DNA of 64,000 nucleotides from Trichoplax adhaerens. Its lineage: Eukaryota; Placozoa; Uniplacotomia; Trichoplacea; Trichoplacidae. Both the position numbers and the translations under genes were made by a program. The notes beneath the pieces were generated by a model. That model had not been told where the DNA came from. It worked only from the letters and a program-made list of their open reading frames with translations, and searched no databases. This document shows, piece by piece, positions 13,301 through 27,096 of the stretch; the stretch's first letter is position 1; each line of letters starts with the position of its first letter. The stretch covers positions 481,432 to 545,431 of the forward strand of contig NW_002060953.1 in assembly GCF_000150275.1 (NCBI RefSeq). Direction: 5' to 3'.

Positions 13301-14534
13301 TTGATACTTTTGTTAAGATCCTTGAGAATATGAGGACGGATCAAATTTCTTACTATTCGATTTTACGAGTCCTCCTTGTTTTATTAAGAGTTTGGTTGAT
13401 CATGAATTTACATTTAAATCTTTGCATACATCATCTTATGTACTAAGGAATAATATAGCTATAATTATTGATAATCTTTTGACATCTGCGTGAGTTTTGT
13501 TATTTAAATCTTCTTGGCACATAATCGCAGAGATGAAATCTAAGTAATTAGTCTATAATTTCAGAGGTAGTTTATGACTTACCATCACGCTGAAATAATT
13601 ATATTGTACTATGAGATTTAATAATTTAATCAAGTTAATTTTATGAATAGATAAAATTAGAAGGATACAATGGATAGTTCTTATAATTTTTAATTCCTTT
13701 AACTACTATTTTTAAGCACTGCAAAGTTTCGCTATGGCTCAGTAGCAAATTCATTTTACTTTTGGTCATTAAAAGTCTTGGTAGTAAGAAATACTGGAGC
13801 TCTGATAACCATTGCTATCTTCTTACATAATTAGTAGATGTCACATGTACTCATATATTTGTGTATCGCTATTATTAGCCAAAGTAGTTTCTGTATTAAG
13901 CAAAGCTTGAATAATTAATTAATTTATATTCAAAATGCAATTGCCAAATCAACTTATTGCTTATGTAGAAAGAGAAAATGCAGCAGAGATCATTCTCTTC
14001 GTTAAAACAAGATAATTAACTAATTTAAATATAAAATCACAGAAAATAGATTCAATTTCATTGGCAGAAGCTTGAATGATAAATAGATCGATTATATGTA
14101 ATTATAATGCAATAAAGTATTAAATTTGTTGCGCTTAAATCAGCTGGATAATAGGCTAACTAGGCAGTACACCATAGTTTTGCATTAAGAATCTCGTCTT
14201 TTGAAAGTTTCGGTAAGCTAAAACTCAGTTAAATCGACTCTCCCATTCTTATGTGTAATTTATTTCGTTTAAATACGAACTTGTTATTATTAATCTTAGT
14301 TTATAAATACTGTATAAAAGAGAAATTTAATCCTTAAAAGTGATTTTATTAGCGAAATTTAAAGTTTAAATATTTTACACGTTACAATTTAATGATCGAA
14401 ACACGTCACCATTTGTCAGTGATAAATTATAAACTCCGACTAGGCATAAAAGAAAGTTGATAAATTTTTAGTTTAAAATAAATTAAATTGATATTGAATT
14501 GAATTTTATAGAAAACAACATATTGATGAAAGAG

Positions 14535-15650
14535 TTAGTTAATAGTAGAATTTGTGATATGGTTAGATTGAACTTTAGAAGAGAAATTGTTAGGTAACGG
14601 ATTGACATGGATAACACCAACATTGGCACCGTATTGGCGATAGTTGCAACATTTGCAGCAACATTTAGGTAGTACACTTCTTAGTGTACTATTAAAAATT
14701 AAATAAATGATCGGATTTTCTATGCAGGAAACTGCAGATAATATAAATCCGATATTTATTAAAGAGGCAATACCAGGAGAAACAGATCTGCGTAATTGAC
14801 CCAAAGACATTTTTTTTAAGGCAGATGCCAATAAGATAGCGGCAAATGGAAAAGATGTTAACATATACAACGTTGTGGCAATTGCAATCATTTTAATAAC
14901 AGAAATTTTGCGTTTTCTGTTAGCTTGAAAGGTATCGTTACCAGAGTGTTCGTGATTAAGGGTTACCGATGTTTTCAAATGAAAGATTATTTTACTGTAG
15001 GTAATAATCATAACGATTAACGGAAGAAGATAATTTACAATTATAATACTGAGAAAGTAAGGGATATTATAACTATCACTGTAGTGTTTGACATCACAAC
15101 TAGATTGATTACCGAATGAGATATACATTAAATGAATTATAGGTCCATCGACCATAGCTGAATAAATCCATACGCATATAACAGTAATGTTAATTTGTTG
15201 CTTTCCTTTTAATATTGGTAGTTTTCGACGCTCATGATTGCTAACAATAATGAAATAGCGATCAACGGCCAAAATAGCTAGGAAAAGTGTAGAAACAGTA
15301 TAGCTCACTGTTGTAATATATTTTGATAATTTACAAACAATTACACGGAGTATAATACTAAAATATTCTTCATAATCTGCTGAATTGATTACTGCGTTAA
15401 TTATTAATGCAATCAATGTTATTATATCTGAGATGCACATATTCAAAATGATACAATAAACTGAAGAATTGTGTAATTTCTTCTTAATGATGGCGTATGA
15501 GATAAACATATTACTGATAAGGCCAAATAGTGAAATGAGGAAAATACCAAGGATTTTGAATATCTCTGAGGAACGTCTATCATGGATAATATCGATATCA
15601 GATTGATTCACTATAGAGACATTGCCGAAGTGATCATCCAAGGAGAGCAT
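14535..15650 (-). CDS. Rhodopsin-class G-protein-coupled receptor, GPCR-2
   Basis: Intronless 371-residue receptor with seven hydrophobic segments. Sequons lie near residues 10, 15 and 61. TM2 contains ISD with Asp75. TM3 starts near Cys106 and ends in DRY (130-132). Cys185 in the second extracellular loop is the likely disulfide partner. The third intracellular loop is basic (NRKRK, about 244-248). TM7 ends in NPIIY (312-316), followed by a dense Cys cluster (330-335) likely to be palmitoylated. The TM6 CWxP motif is replaced (YMLTSFP). Closest relative in the window is the receptor at 23197, with which it shares long identical runs around TM3, TM6 and TM7. Ligand and G-protein coupling cannot be read from sequence. 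Confidence 0.93.
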   Translation of the reverse strand: MLSLDDHFGNVSIVNQSDIDIIHDRRSSEIFKILGIFLISLFGLISNMFISYAIIKKKLHNSSVYCIILNMCISDIITLIALIINAVINSADYEEYFSIILRVIVCKLSKYITTVSYTVSTLFLAILAVDRYFIIVSNHERRKLPILKGKQQINITVICVWIYSAMVDGPIIHLMYISFGNQSSCDVKHYSDSYNIPYFLSIIIVNYLLPLIVMIITYSKIIFHLKTSVTLNHEHSGNDTFQANRKRKISVIKMIAIATTLYMLTSFPFAAILLASALKKMSLGQLRRSVSPGIASLINIGFILSAVSCIENPIIYLIFNSTLRSVLPKCCCKCCNYRQYGANVGVIHVNPLPNNFSSKVQSNHITNSTIN

Positions 15651-16775
15651 TGTGGATTCGGTGCTGCTGGATTGATTTTGTATTGTAGCGATGTTATAGC
15701 AAGTTTGCTTAATTCATATATTCAAGGTACAAATTAGAACTATGCTTAATATTTTATAATAATTTCGCAATACTGTTATGTATTAAATCAATAAATTTCT
15801 TCACACCAAGCACCAAGGATATTTTGCTGACAACAAAAATATCGAAAGGTTATGAATAGTTCTACAGAAAGTCGGTAAATTGTATTTTAAATTGCAAAAA
15901 CTAGGATTAAAACTAAACATTGTACAGTTATAGACGAAAATAATTACCTGATGTTATTCTGAAATTGGTTAGGTATTAAGGATGTGAATAACTGAATAAG
16001 GCTTCGTAAATTGAATTGCCAGTTGATAGATAAGACGTTGACTATCAAACAGCTTGCTCAAATATCGATTGAATAATGATTCCAATTCCTTTATAACTTC
16101 AATTTGATTACAGAGTTGACTTGAAATAAGATTGATCTATAACGTTGATATAAAATTATACATTGGCGAGCTAGCCGCTAAAAGAAGATTATGTTTCCAA
16201 CTTAGAGATATTAAACTATTTATATATGCATCTAATAACATAGAAATAGAATTTGATATTTGTTTGCGAATGTTCTTTTCAGTTGTTATGTTGACAAGAT
16301 TGTGCTAACATACTACATCTAGGAAAAGCTAACATTTGCAAAATAGAAGAATCGCGTATTTTGATAATGATTAGTGGATATTATACTATGTATTTAAAAA
16401 TGATGACATATGGGCTAATGACACAATACTAAATAACTATAATGGAAAGATATTTATAGATTAAAGAGATTTAATTAACTTGCATTGTTATATTTGTGGA
16501 AAGGATTTTACTTCTAATAATAAGATTTATTGTTTTAATAAGTTATGAATACAGCATGAGCCTCATTTGTTAGAAATTAACTACGTGATATATTTATATA
16601 TATAATAATTAATAAATCTAATTCTCGGAATTGCGTCATTTCTAATAGAAATATTTACACAAAAATATTCATTGATGGATTAGATTACAATATTTAATCA
16701 AATAATAATTGTTTATTTAGCTATAGTAATGTTATTAATTGAGCTAATTTAATTGAAAATTTCGCCTTGGCTTTA

Positions 16776-16831
16776 CTCTTATATTAAGAATACAAAGTTA
16801 AGAACTCTTATATTAGGAATACAAAGTTAAG
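16776..16831. repeat. 29-bp tandem duplication
   Basis: Two copies of ctcttatatta(a/g)gaatac... stand head to tail with a 29-bp period. The matching point in unit B (near 25185) has one diverged copy, so this arose after the unit A/B duplication. Confidence 0.85.
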
Positions 16832-19800
16832 TATTCTACCGAGTCGCATCTATATACTGATTCTGTACTTGGATAAGATTGAGATGATGATAAAATGTAT
16901 GGGAAAATACCATTGTTGTACGTGTATGGTAATTGTTGATAGATTTCCTGGACATCATACTAAACAATTGTATTTGAATACCGTATCTTGTTATGTTATA
17001 AATCCAAAAAAGTGGGATATTATTTAGTTATTGGGGAGTAAAAAATGTTATTTAAGTTATTGTGTAAGAAAGTATGAAAGTAGGTACAGTTTGAATGTTG
17101 ATAATGATGCTCTGAAGAAAATTATTCATCATACAACGACATAACGTAAGTAAATACCTTGATGGATCAAAGGAAAACTCACAGTGAATTTGAAATAGTA
17201 AGCCATATTTTAACAAAAATTCTACCAGATACCCTAAAATCATAATTATGTTATACAGTATATTTAATAATGATTTACGACAGCATATTAAAAGTTAATA
17301 ATAAATCGATGATTTAAAGTACCGTAACTGATATATTACTAATTGCAGCAAAATCAGAATGAATCAATATCGCGTAGCAATTTTCTAGTAGTTATCACTT
17401 AATAAGTGAGAACGGTTATACACTAAAATTGGAATTAAAAGAAACTTCTTGGTTAAATGAATTTAATCCAAATCAGGATAAAAAATTAAAGTTTATGATA
17501 TACTAAAGATAGGAAGCCGAAATGATGCATTATAAAGTATGTGGTATTATTTTCCATTGATAATGTTCGCAATTATCAAGAAGCGAATTTCAATATCGCC
17601 ATTTCATACTTTAGAATTGAACGATGCAAAATATTTAAGGTGATTATTATATACGTATTAGGATATTCTCCGAAAATCTATTTTCATCCTGATGCTGCAA
17701 TATCGATTTTATTGCTATTATCAAACTATTCTAAAGGTATTCATGATCATTTGCGTTTTTATATTTTAGATTAATGTCTACGTTCTCTGGTATATAAAGT
17801 TTATTTTTGGGAAATTGAAAGTCATATTATTACTATTTTTTCTTTACTTTATTTAAACTGAACAGCTGTAGGATTTGTACCATATCATCACATATATATA
17901 AATCGATTGTTATTTTGCTTTACTATTTTGGCTTTACAAAATGCTGTACAAATAAATATATTTTCACTTTCACTTTACTGCTCTCAAAAAAGTGTAATTG
18001 CAAGCTCGGCAGTATTGAGTTTCGTTTTGGTGAAAATGTAAAATCACAAATCGGACATCAATATGAAAATTTTGGTTCATTTTGATGCATAATGACATTA
18101 GGCTTGCAGTTGGTACAACTCTATTAATGCAATATAGAGTCCCTTCAAAGTGTATTGCATCTTATAAAGGATAATTACTTTTGCACGCTGCATTTTTTAA
18201 CATTATTCTGCTTCTACATTAAGCTAGAAGGGTAGGCACTATGCTTCTTGACTAGCATTGCATGCAAGAAATTGCATTCGTATATCAAATTATCAATAAA
18301 AATCGAGAGCTGATTACTTCTTACCACTAATAATATGCTTACAATACTAGAAAAGTAAAATAGAGGTTTATCGTCATTATAGTCTATACTGAACCTATTT
18401 CTCTAGTATTTCTTTTAATGGAAGCATTTCTAACTTTTTGTTATTCTGCAACTTTTGGTTGCTTTAACACTGTCGTCAGTATCGATGATAGGATACCAGC
18501 AAAATTCCATGCTATATCTTCAGTTTCAATCGCATTTCACTTTGTTACACTTCCTGTAGATGCTTTACTAAAGGATACCTATCTGTATTAATATTATTAT
18601 AGTGATTTTAGCTAATTACAGTAGTTTTGTGTAGGCGATGCATAGATAGCATGTAGTATAGAATTGTATGTCATAATAAAGTATGTACTATATGAGGCCG
18701 TAGCTGATAGCCATATGAAGTAATTTTATTAAGCAATGTACTAGTGTGATTGATGACTCCTATATAGAGGAGCAACTGATGATAATTTGTATAAGTTGTA
18801 TAGAATTGTTATCGTGGAGGCTAAGTCGATTATCCGGTTTATCTTAGCCATTTTTGACTGTTATTATGAGGGGAAGAAATTGGAATTTTTCTCTGACGGA
18901 TGTCATACGGACGTTAATAAACTTAGCTGTTATAAGTCAATTATACGATGGTGACTAATTTGTGTTTCATTAGGGATTTGCTCAATTTTAACAAGTCAGA
19001 ATTTTGAGTTAACGGATTACGAACTTAGGGCTAAGAACCCGTACACTACATAACATATTTCTGCAATGGTGATTTAGAAGCTTGAACAATCTTGCAATCT
19101 TTCCTGCAAAGCATCATTTAATGAACACTCTGTTTGTCTTTTATGTCAATAGACGATACTAATGATATTTCTAATTTGTAAGAGCCCAGACTTAGCGCAA
19201 TTTTTAGTTACCTACAAATTCGTCGTTTAAATTCGTTATTTTTACAGATATAGATGTTTAATCAAGATATTGCCTTTTATATTTTTATTGAACATGTTGG
19301 TTTTTGGGGGATAAAGTTATTTGTCACAAGTAGACAACGATGATGAAAATTAATGCGTATAGCACTATCCTCAGGCGCCGACAACTTCTGTGCAATCGCA
19401 AATGCGGTATGGCTTTCTAGTAGTCCATAGTGATAAAAAAATCGATTTACTGATAGTATTCATTTAATATGATAGAATTACGAATATTGCTTTTTTCCTT
19501 CTTAGCCAGTATATTGACTATAGAAATATTGGCTGATGAAGTCATGATTACCATATAATAAATGCATCGGATACTATTTCTAGTAGCGATACGCTAATGA
19601 TCAGCTTGTTCCTGTAGTTCTACCTTCTCGCAAGCTTTTATTTATCTATGAGCTGAAGTATTTGGTAGATACTGTCATCGTATTTAAAATTGATTTGAGT
19701 AGCTATTAGCAGACGCTCGTACAATGAGACATTGTAGGTTCCGATTGGATATGTTTTTCGGAGATCAATATAGTATACATCCATACTCTTGTAAATAAAA

Positions 19801-22800
19801 TATAGCACCTCTAATACCGTCGAGTTATGGTTGTTGCTTTGTACTATGATGCGGTACTGGTTGTTATTTGCAATATGCCGCTAGTAAATTGTTAGCTTTG
19901 TTCCACTGTACTTGTATAACGGTATAGTAGGAGCAATAAGCTTTAGTTCAATATTCGAGCTTTACTGAACTCGTCCAAAGGTTTCTAGCCAGTCTTTCTT
20001 CCTACAAAGTACATCGAAGATTGTTATGGCATTTTCTTAGTACTAGACGTGCTTCGAAAGCGGCGCTGTAGGCCATCCCATTACATTAAGAATTAATTCT
20101 TCTTTAATTGTTATATTCAAGTATATTACAGATCTATAAGTATTTGGGAACTCATTAGGCCACTTGATCATAGTATTAAAATAATTCTTGATATAATAGG
20201 ATAACCTTAGCAGCATTCTCTTCCACCACCGACTGCACCATTCGAGTAATAACGTAATTCGATCGATAGACTAAGTACAACAACATTAACTCAACTCATA
20301 TTATCGCAGCTCTCATTAGTATACGCATAGTCAAGGTACTTATGAACTACGCAACGACGCCAGACTTACTATGCCTGTAATCAATCGATTCGAAGATACA
20401 CCAGTCTATCAGTGACACTCATGAATAATAGGTTAATTAAATTATTACTAGCATTTAAATGATAACGATATAGAAAATATGATACAATAGCCCTACCAGG
20501 ATTAGTAAATAAGAGTCAAAGTGGGATTTTATTATTTCTTTTCCGTTACACATCGCTTCTATAGCCAATTCACCTCTGATATTATATATTCATCTCATTG
20601 TTTTCTGCTACTAACAGCTGCATCATTAAATAACTCACGTTATTTTATAATACACAAATAATTTTGGGCTTTAGTAAGTGTACTAGGTAGGATAATTTCC
20701 AGGCATTTATTCGGAATTAGCTCCCTAGATATTAAATTTTAGATGCAGCATCTAGGTAAATTGTAATCTCGTCAATTTGATATTTGTAATGAAATATTTA
20801 AGCTAAACACAATCTTATATGAACAATAACTTTATATCCTAGTTGTCAACAACTATACGCTTATTATGGGTAAGTCAGGTTCACGGGAGTTATATGAGAT
20901 GAAGCATTGTTACAGCAGAAATATTAGAACTGCACCAAATTTCTTAAAATTTTCCTTTCCATAAATTTATAAAATAATAATAAAAATTACGAATGTTCGC
21001 ATGATATAGTATGCTTTAGTGGTGCTTATGTAAGATAATGATAAAGTGAATTATTGAAAATCGTTGGAATTGCATATTTTAATATAATATAATGAAATAA
21101 TAAATGCTGCAATTTTACTTAAAATCCTGCTTTCGTACAAGAAAAAAACCTAGCACAGTCTTGATCTGTGAAATAAATCAATCAACATAATTTTATTTGT
21201 TTATTTAAGATATCGATGCAATCATAAAAAATATTTACTGTAATGCTCAATGTCAGGAAAAAAATAGATATTAACGCAATGATACGCTTGTTATTAACGA
21301 TAGAAGAGATTTCCGATGCGTAGGTTGTAGACGATATTATCGATGATGTTTACATAAAGTCACATCAATGAAAATCATATGTCTGTCTGTTACAATATTT
21401 TACACGTCTATGGTATTATCTCAGTCGGTTTCTAAAAGTAATCGAAGTTCTTAGTTACAATATGGTTCTCAAGATGTAATCCGATAATCCAATTAAGGTT
21501 CCATAAGATTTTAGAAGCAATGTGCACTCTATCATCTTAAATTGTTATTTTATCTCACGTTACTATAACGGTATTTCTAGATTACAGAACATATAATTAT
21601 GCAATATTTGTTTGAAATATAACTCATAACCGCGAAAAGAAAGATAGATTCAAACACTAGTTATTAGTAAGTATACCGGACTATGGCTACTAAGACTGAA
21701 ATTAAATAAATCAAGTCAAATTTTTCATTTGGCTTTATCACAGATTGCCACGCTACATTGTACGAGAATATGATAAAGTAAATCTTTGAATATCTTTGAC
21801 AATGCACCATAAGCAGTAATATAGCAGATACTTAGAATATGAAGAACTAATCCAGAGTGATACAGTTTTGGCCGCAGTAGAGAATTATAATTAATTTTCT
21901 GTTGTAGCATGTAATAATTTAATTAATTTCATTGTAGATATCTTTGAGAATATAAGGACAGATCAAACTTCATGTAATTCGATTTTTTTTGTTTTAGCAG
22001 GATTTTAGTTAATTATGCGTTTATATCTAAGTATTTTTGTATATACATCTGACGATGCTTATGGAATATTCGAGCTACGATTACTGATAGTCTTTTGACA
22101 TTGATGTATGTTTTAATATTGAAACTTTCTTAGTAAATAATCGTACTGAAGATGATCTATGTGATTTGTCTATAGTTTTAGAGGTCGTCCGGTATAGATG
22201 TATTCGTATACCAGCGATGTATTGCACTACAAAATTAGAGTACACCTAAAGTGTTTATATCATGACTTGGCATCACGCTAAGTTTTAAGACTTGATAATC
22301 AAATTAATTTTACGAAGGCTTAGAATTATAAGTACGCAATGAATAGTTCTTATAATTTTAAAGTTCCTTAAGTTACTATTTTTAAGACAGTGTAAAGTTT
22401 CGCTATGGTCAAACTCGAATTTATTTTACATATGGTCCAGTAACAATCTTGCTAGCTATAAGTACTAAAGCTCTGATAATTAATCATTACGATCTTTTTA
22501 TATAATTAGTAGTGCCCGCATATGTTCATATATCTATACATCGTTGCTACTATCCAAAGAAGTTTCTTTATTTATTAAGCAGGGTTTCAGCAAATTAATT
22601 AATAACAAGTTTATAATCAAAATTCAATTGTCGAATCAGTTTATTGTCTATGCAGAAAGAGAGAATGCAGCTGAAATCGTTCTCTGCGTTAAAAGATGAT
22701 TGATCATATTTTAAATATAAAATGGAAGAAAATAGATTCTATCTTATAGATCAAAACTTGAATGATATATAGATCGAGTATATATTATTATATAGTAAAG

Positions 22801-23196
22801 TAATGAGTTTTCATGCATTTTATTAGCTGGATGACATATTGCCTGGTAGCACAGTATGACTTACATTAACAATCTCGCCTTTTGAAAATTTCACTAAGCC
22901 GGAACTCAGTTAAAATCGTGTTTCTTATTATTATGTATAATTGATCTTAGTTTAATAAATACTATATTAAAAAAAAGAGATTTTGATTCGTAAAAGTGAT
23001 TTCATTAGCGAAATTTAAAATTTATATATTTATACATCAAAATTTAATAATTGGAATTTGTTACCATTTTTCTTTGATAAATTATAAAGTTCGACTAGGC
23101 ATAAAAGAAAGTTGATAAATTTTTAACTCTCAATTAACATAAATTGGATCGATAATAAACTTAATATTTACAGAAAACAACATATTGATGTAAGAG

Positions 23197-24306
23197 TTAG
23201 TTTATAGTGGAATTTGTGTTATGAGTAGATTGAACTTTAGTATTGAAATTGCTAAGTAATGGATTGACATGGATAACTTTAGCGTTGGCTCGGTGTTGGT
23301 AACCGTTACAATATTTGCAGCAACATTTGGGTAGTCCACTTCTTAATGTGCTATTAAAAATTAAATAAATGATCGGATTTTCTACGCAGGAAACAGCAGT
23401 TAAAGTAAATCCGATATTTATTAAAGTGGCAATACCAGGAGAAAAAGATTTGCGCAATTGACTCAAAGACATTCTTTTTAAGGCAGATGCCAATAAGATA
23501 GCGGCAAATGGAAAAGATGTTAACATATACAACGTTGTGGCAATTGCAATCATTTTAATAACAGAAATTTTACGTTTTCTATTAGCTTGAAAGGTATCAT
23601 TACCAGAGTGATCGCGTTTAGGGACTACCGATATTTTTAAATGGAACACTATTTTACTGTAGGTAATAATCATAACAGTTAACGGAAGAAGATAATTTAT
23701 AATTATAACACTGAGAAAGTAAGGGATATTATAACTATCACTGTAGTGTTTGACGTCACAGGTAGATTGATTATCTCGTTGAATATGCATTAAGTGAAGT
23801 ATAGGTCCACCAACGATAGCTGAATAAATCCATACGCATGTAATAGTAATATTAATTTGTCTTTTTCCTTTCAATAGTGGTAGGCCCTTACGATTGTTAA
23901 CAATAATGAAATAGCGATCAACGGCCAAAATAGCTAGGAAAAGTGTAGAAACGGTATAGCTCATTGTTATAATAAACTTTGATAATTTACAAACAATTTC
24001 ACGGAATATAATACTTAAAATTTCTTTAAAATCTTCTGAATCGACTATGGTACTAATTAATAAAGCAATTAATGTTATCATATCTGAGATGCACATGTTG
24101 AAAATGATGCAATAAACTGAAGAATTACATAATTTTTTCTTAATGATGGTATATGAGATAAATATGTTACTGACAATGCCAAATAAAGATATGAGGGAAA
24201 TACCAAAGATTTTGAATATCTCTGAAGAATTGCCGTCCTGAATAACGTCGATATTCGATTGATTTACCATCGAGACATTATCGATATAATTATCCAAAGG
24301 AAACAT
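23197..24306 (-). CDS. Rhodopsin-class G-protein-coupled receptor, GPCR-3
   Basis: Intronless 369-residue receptor, the duplicate of GPCR-2 inside unit B. It has Asp75 in TM2, Cys106 at the start of TM3, DRY at 130-132, the extracellular-loop Cys at about 183, NPIIY near the end of TM7 and a tail Cys cluster. As in its sister, CWxP in TM6 is replaced by a Ser-Phe-Pro type sequence. Compared with GPCR-2 the N-terminus and first extracellular loop are the most changed, and two residues are missing after DRY (NNRKGL against SNHERRKL). This pattern fits divergence of ligand-facing and loop surfaces with the core kept. No stop or frameshift, so it is probably functional. Confidence 0.93.
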   Translation of the reverse strand: MFPLDNYIDNVSMVNQSNIDVIQDGNSSEIFKIFGISLISLFGIVSNIFISYTIIKKKLCNSSVYCIIFNMCISDMITLIALLISTIVDSEDFKEILSIIFREIVCKLSKFIITMSYTVSTLFLAILAVDRYFIIVNNRKGLPLLKGKRQINITITCVWIYSAIVGGPILHLMHIQRDNQSTCDVKHYSDSYNIPYFLSVIIINYLLPLTVMIITYSKIVFHLKISVVPKRDHSGNDTFQANRKRKISVIKMIAIATTLYMLTSFPFAAILLASALKRMSLSQLRKSFSPGIATLINIGFTLTAVSCVENPIIYLIFNSTLRSGLPKCCCKYCNGYQHRANAKVIHVNPLLSNFNTKVQSTHNTNSTIN

Positions 24307-27076
24307 TCTGTATAATTCTGAAATTGCTTAGATATTAAGAATATGAATAATTGAATTAGGCTAGTAATTGAACAACTAGCTGATAGATATCACGTTGGTT
24401 GTCAAACAGCTTGTTCAAATACCGATTTAATAATGATTCCAATTTTTTTATAACTTCAGTTTGATTGCAGAGCTAAATTGGAATAAGATTGCTGTAGGAC
24501 GCTGATGTAAAATTTTTTTACAGGTAATCTGATGGCTAAAGGATGATTGTATTTCAAAATCCATAGATATCGACTATATATATGTACATTTTAATAGAAT
24601 AAAAATAGAATTTGATATTTATTTACCAGTGTTCTTTTCAGTTATTATTTTGATAACATTGTCCAGACATTTTGCGTCTATGAAAAGCTAATATTTGCAA
24701 AACATGGGGACAACGTGATTGGACACTGATTACTCATGATTATACGTAAAAAAAAGAACATTTGCGTATATGATAAAATACCAAACAACTACAATGGGAT
24801 GATAATTATTTAATCTTGGATTAAAAGATTTGATCAACGAGCATTGTTGTAATAGTGGTAAAGAATTTTACTACTGCTTAAAATATTGATAATAATTATC
24901 CTAAGATTTATTGTTTTAATAATTTATGATAACGATACGTGTTTAATTTGTTAAGAAATTAAATACGTGATATTTTATAGATAGTAATCTACTGCTAATA
25001 AGTGTGATTATCAGAATTACGTCATTCTTAATAGGTATTTTTAATACAGGAAAAATTCATTGGTAGACTGGGTTACAATGGTTAATTCAATAATAACAAT
25101 TCTTTTGGCTAGTAATGCTTTTAATTAATTAAACTAATTTAGTTGAAATAAATTTAAATTTGAAAGCTTTGTTTTGCTTTATTCTTGTATTACGATTACA
25201 AAATTAAGTTTTCTATCAAGTCTTGTTGATATGCTGATTCTCTACTTGAATAAAATTGAAATGGCGATAAGATATGTCCGTAAATAGCACTGCAGTACAT
25301 GTATAGTAGTTCTTGATAGATTTTCCCAACATAACGCTAAACAATTCTATTTGAATACCATACCTTATGTTATAAATCTAAAAAGTGAGATATTATTTGG
25401 TTCCTGTGGGTAGGAAAATGTTATTTGAGTTATTGTGTGCGACAGTATGTAAGTAGCTACAGTTTAAATGTTGATAGTGATGTCTAAAAGCAAAAGTGCT
25501 TATCTTACGACAACAAAATGGAAGCGAATACTTTAATAGATCAAAGGAGAATTCAGAGTCAATTTTAAATAGTAAGCCATATTCTCTAGAAATTTGTACC
25601 AGATACTTATAAATAATGATAATGATATGTACAGTATAGTATAATCAATCACCTTTTGAAATATTGCCACATTTGGTAAATGTATTAGGACCATACAAGG
25701 GAATAAATAATGATCTACGTTACCATAATAACAATAAATAATCAATCGTTGATTTGAAGTGCCGTAATTGATTTATTGCTAATTGCAGCAAAATAAGAAT
25801 CAATCAAGTGTCTTGCAGAGTGATTTTCTAGTAGTTATCACTTCATAATGGGCGAGAGCAGTTATATACCAAAATTGGAACTGAAATTAATCTGTTAGTT
25901 AAATGAATTTAATTCAAGTCTAGATAAAAAAAAGTTTTATCGTATACTAAAAATATGAAATCAGAATGATGCATTATTAAGAATACGTAATTGTTTTCCC
26001 GTGATTATGTTCGATTCATAATTAAATTGAAAACAGTAAACAAATATCGTACAATAGACTGTTGTTATAATGACTAACATATATTGAAGAAATTTGAGAT
26101 GAGCAACCTATTTAATACTCTGGTGATGGATCGAAATAACGTTGAAAAAGTAGTATTTCAATATCGCCATTTCATACTTCACAATTGAGTGATGTAATAT
26201 ATATTTAAGGTGATTGTTATACACGTATTAGGATAGTCTCTGAAAATCCATTCGTATCTTGATGTTGCAATATCGACTGCTGTTGTTATTGTCGAACTAT
26301 TCTAGAGGTGTTCATGATCATTTTACGTTTTTCTTAAATTTCAAATAGTGCGTACATTTCTAGAAGTTTATTTTTGGGAAATTGAAAGCCATATTAACAG
26401 AGTTTTTTTATTTATCTTATTTAAACTGAATAGCTGTAGGATTTATATCATGTGATTACTAGTATGGACATCGATTATTGTTTTACTCTACTATTTTGGT
26501 CTTGCAACGCTGTACAAATAAATTTCCACTTTCACTTTGCTGTCCTCATATTACGTGTAATTGTAAGCTTGGTATTACCAAGTTTCGCTTTGGTTTATTA
26601 AAATGCAAAATCATAGGTCAGACATTAACATCGAAAATTCTGGTTCATTTGGATGCATTAATGATATTAGACTTGCATTTACCAGTTGACACAATCTTAT
26701 TAATGCAGTAAGGAGTCGCCTTGAAAGTGCATTGTATTTTAAAAAGTATAATTACTTTTGCATGCTGCATGGTTTAATATTATTCTGCTTCTAGGGTAAG
26801 CTAGAATTATAGACACTATGCTTCTTGACTACCAGTACATGCGAGCTATTGCGTTCATAGCTCAAATTATTATAAAAACTGAGAGCTGATTGCCCCTTAT
26901 CCCCTAATACTGTGTTTACTGCACTAGAAATGTGGAATAGTGGTTTGTAATCCTTACTGTCTATACCGAACCCATTTCTCTAGTGTTTCATTGGATGGAA
27001 GCATTTCTAAGTTTCTATCATTCGGCGTCTTTTCGTAGCTTCAATACTTTCGTAAACATCGATAATAAGAGTATCG

Positions 27077-27096
27077 CCCCCCCCCCAAAAAAAAAA
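27077..27096. repeat. Homopolymer junction: ten C then ten A
   Basis: A C10-A10 tract that is absent from the matching position in unit A (near 18500). It may be partly a sequencing-length artefact. Confidence 0.8.

Larger units (their letters stand above)
11440..20350. repeat. Large tandem duplication, unit A (contains GPCR-2)
   Basis: Collinear with about 20580-28400 in the same orientation, offset by roughly 8.7-9.1 kb. Matching anchors are ctactaacagctg (11470/20600), the receptors (14535/23197), the block ending in gaaaattttggttcat (about 18070; diverged match near 26630) and the ttcgatcgata block (20260/28277). Outside the receptor, 15651-20350 holds no supportable gene. Differences between the copies include the insertion at 12838-13300 and a 29-bp tandem duplication at 16776. 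Boundaries by eye. Confidence 0.85.

Noticed and set aside
17541-17774. 77-codon plus-strand ORF in unit A
   Set aside because: The matching sequence in unit B (about 26140-26340) has stops and frameshifts, so the frame is not conserved.
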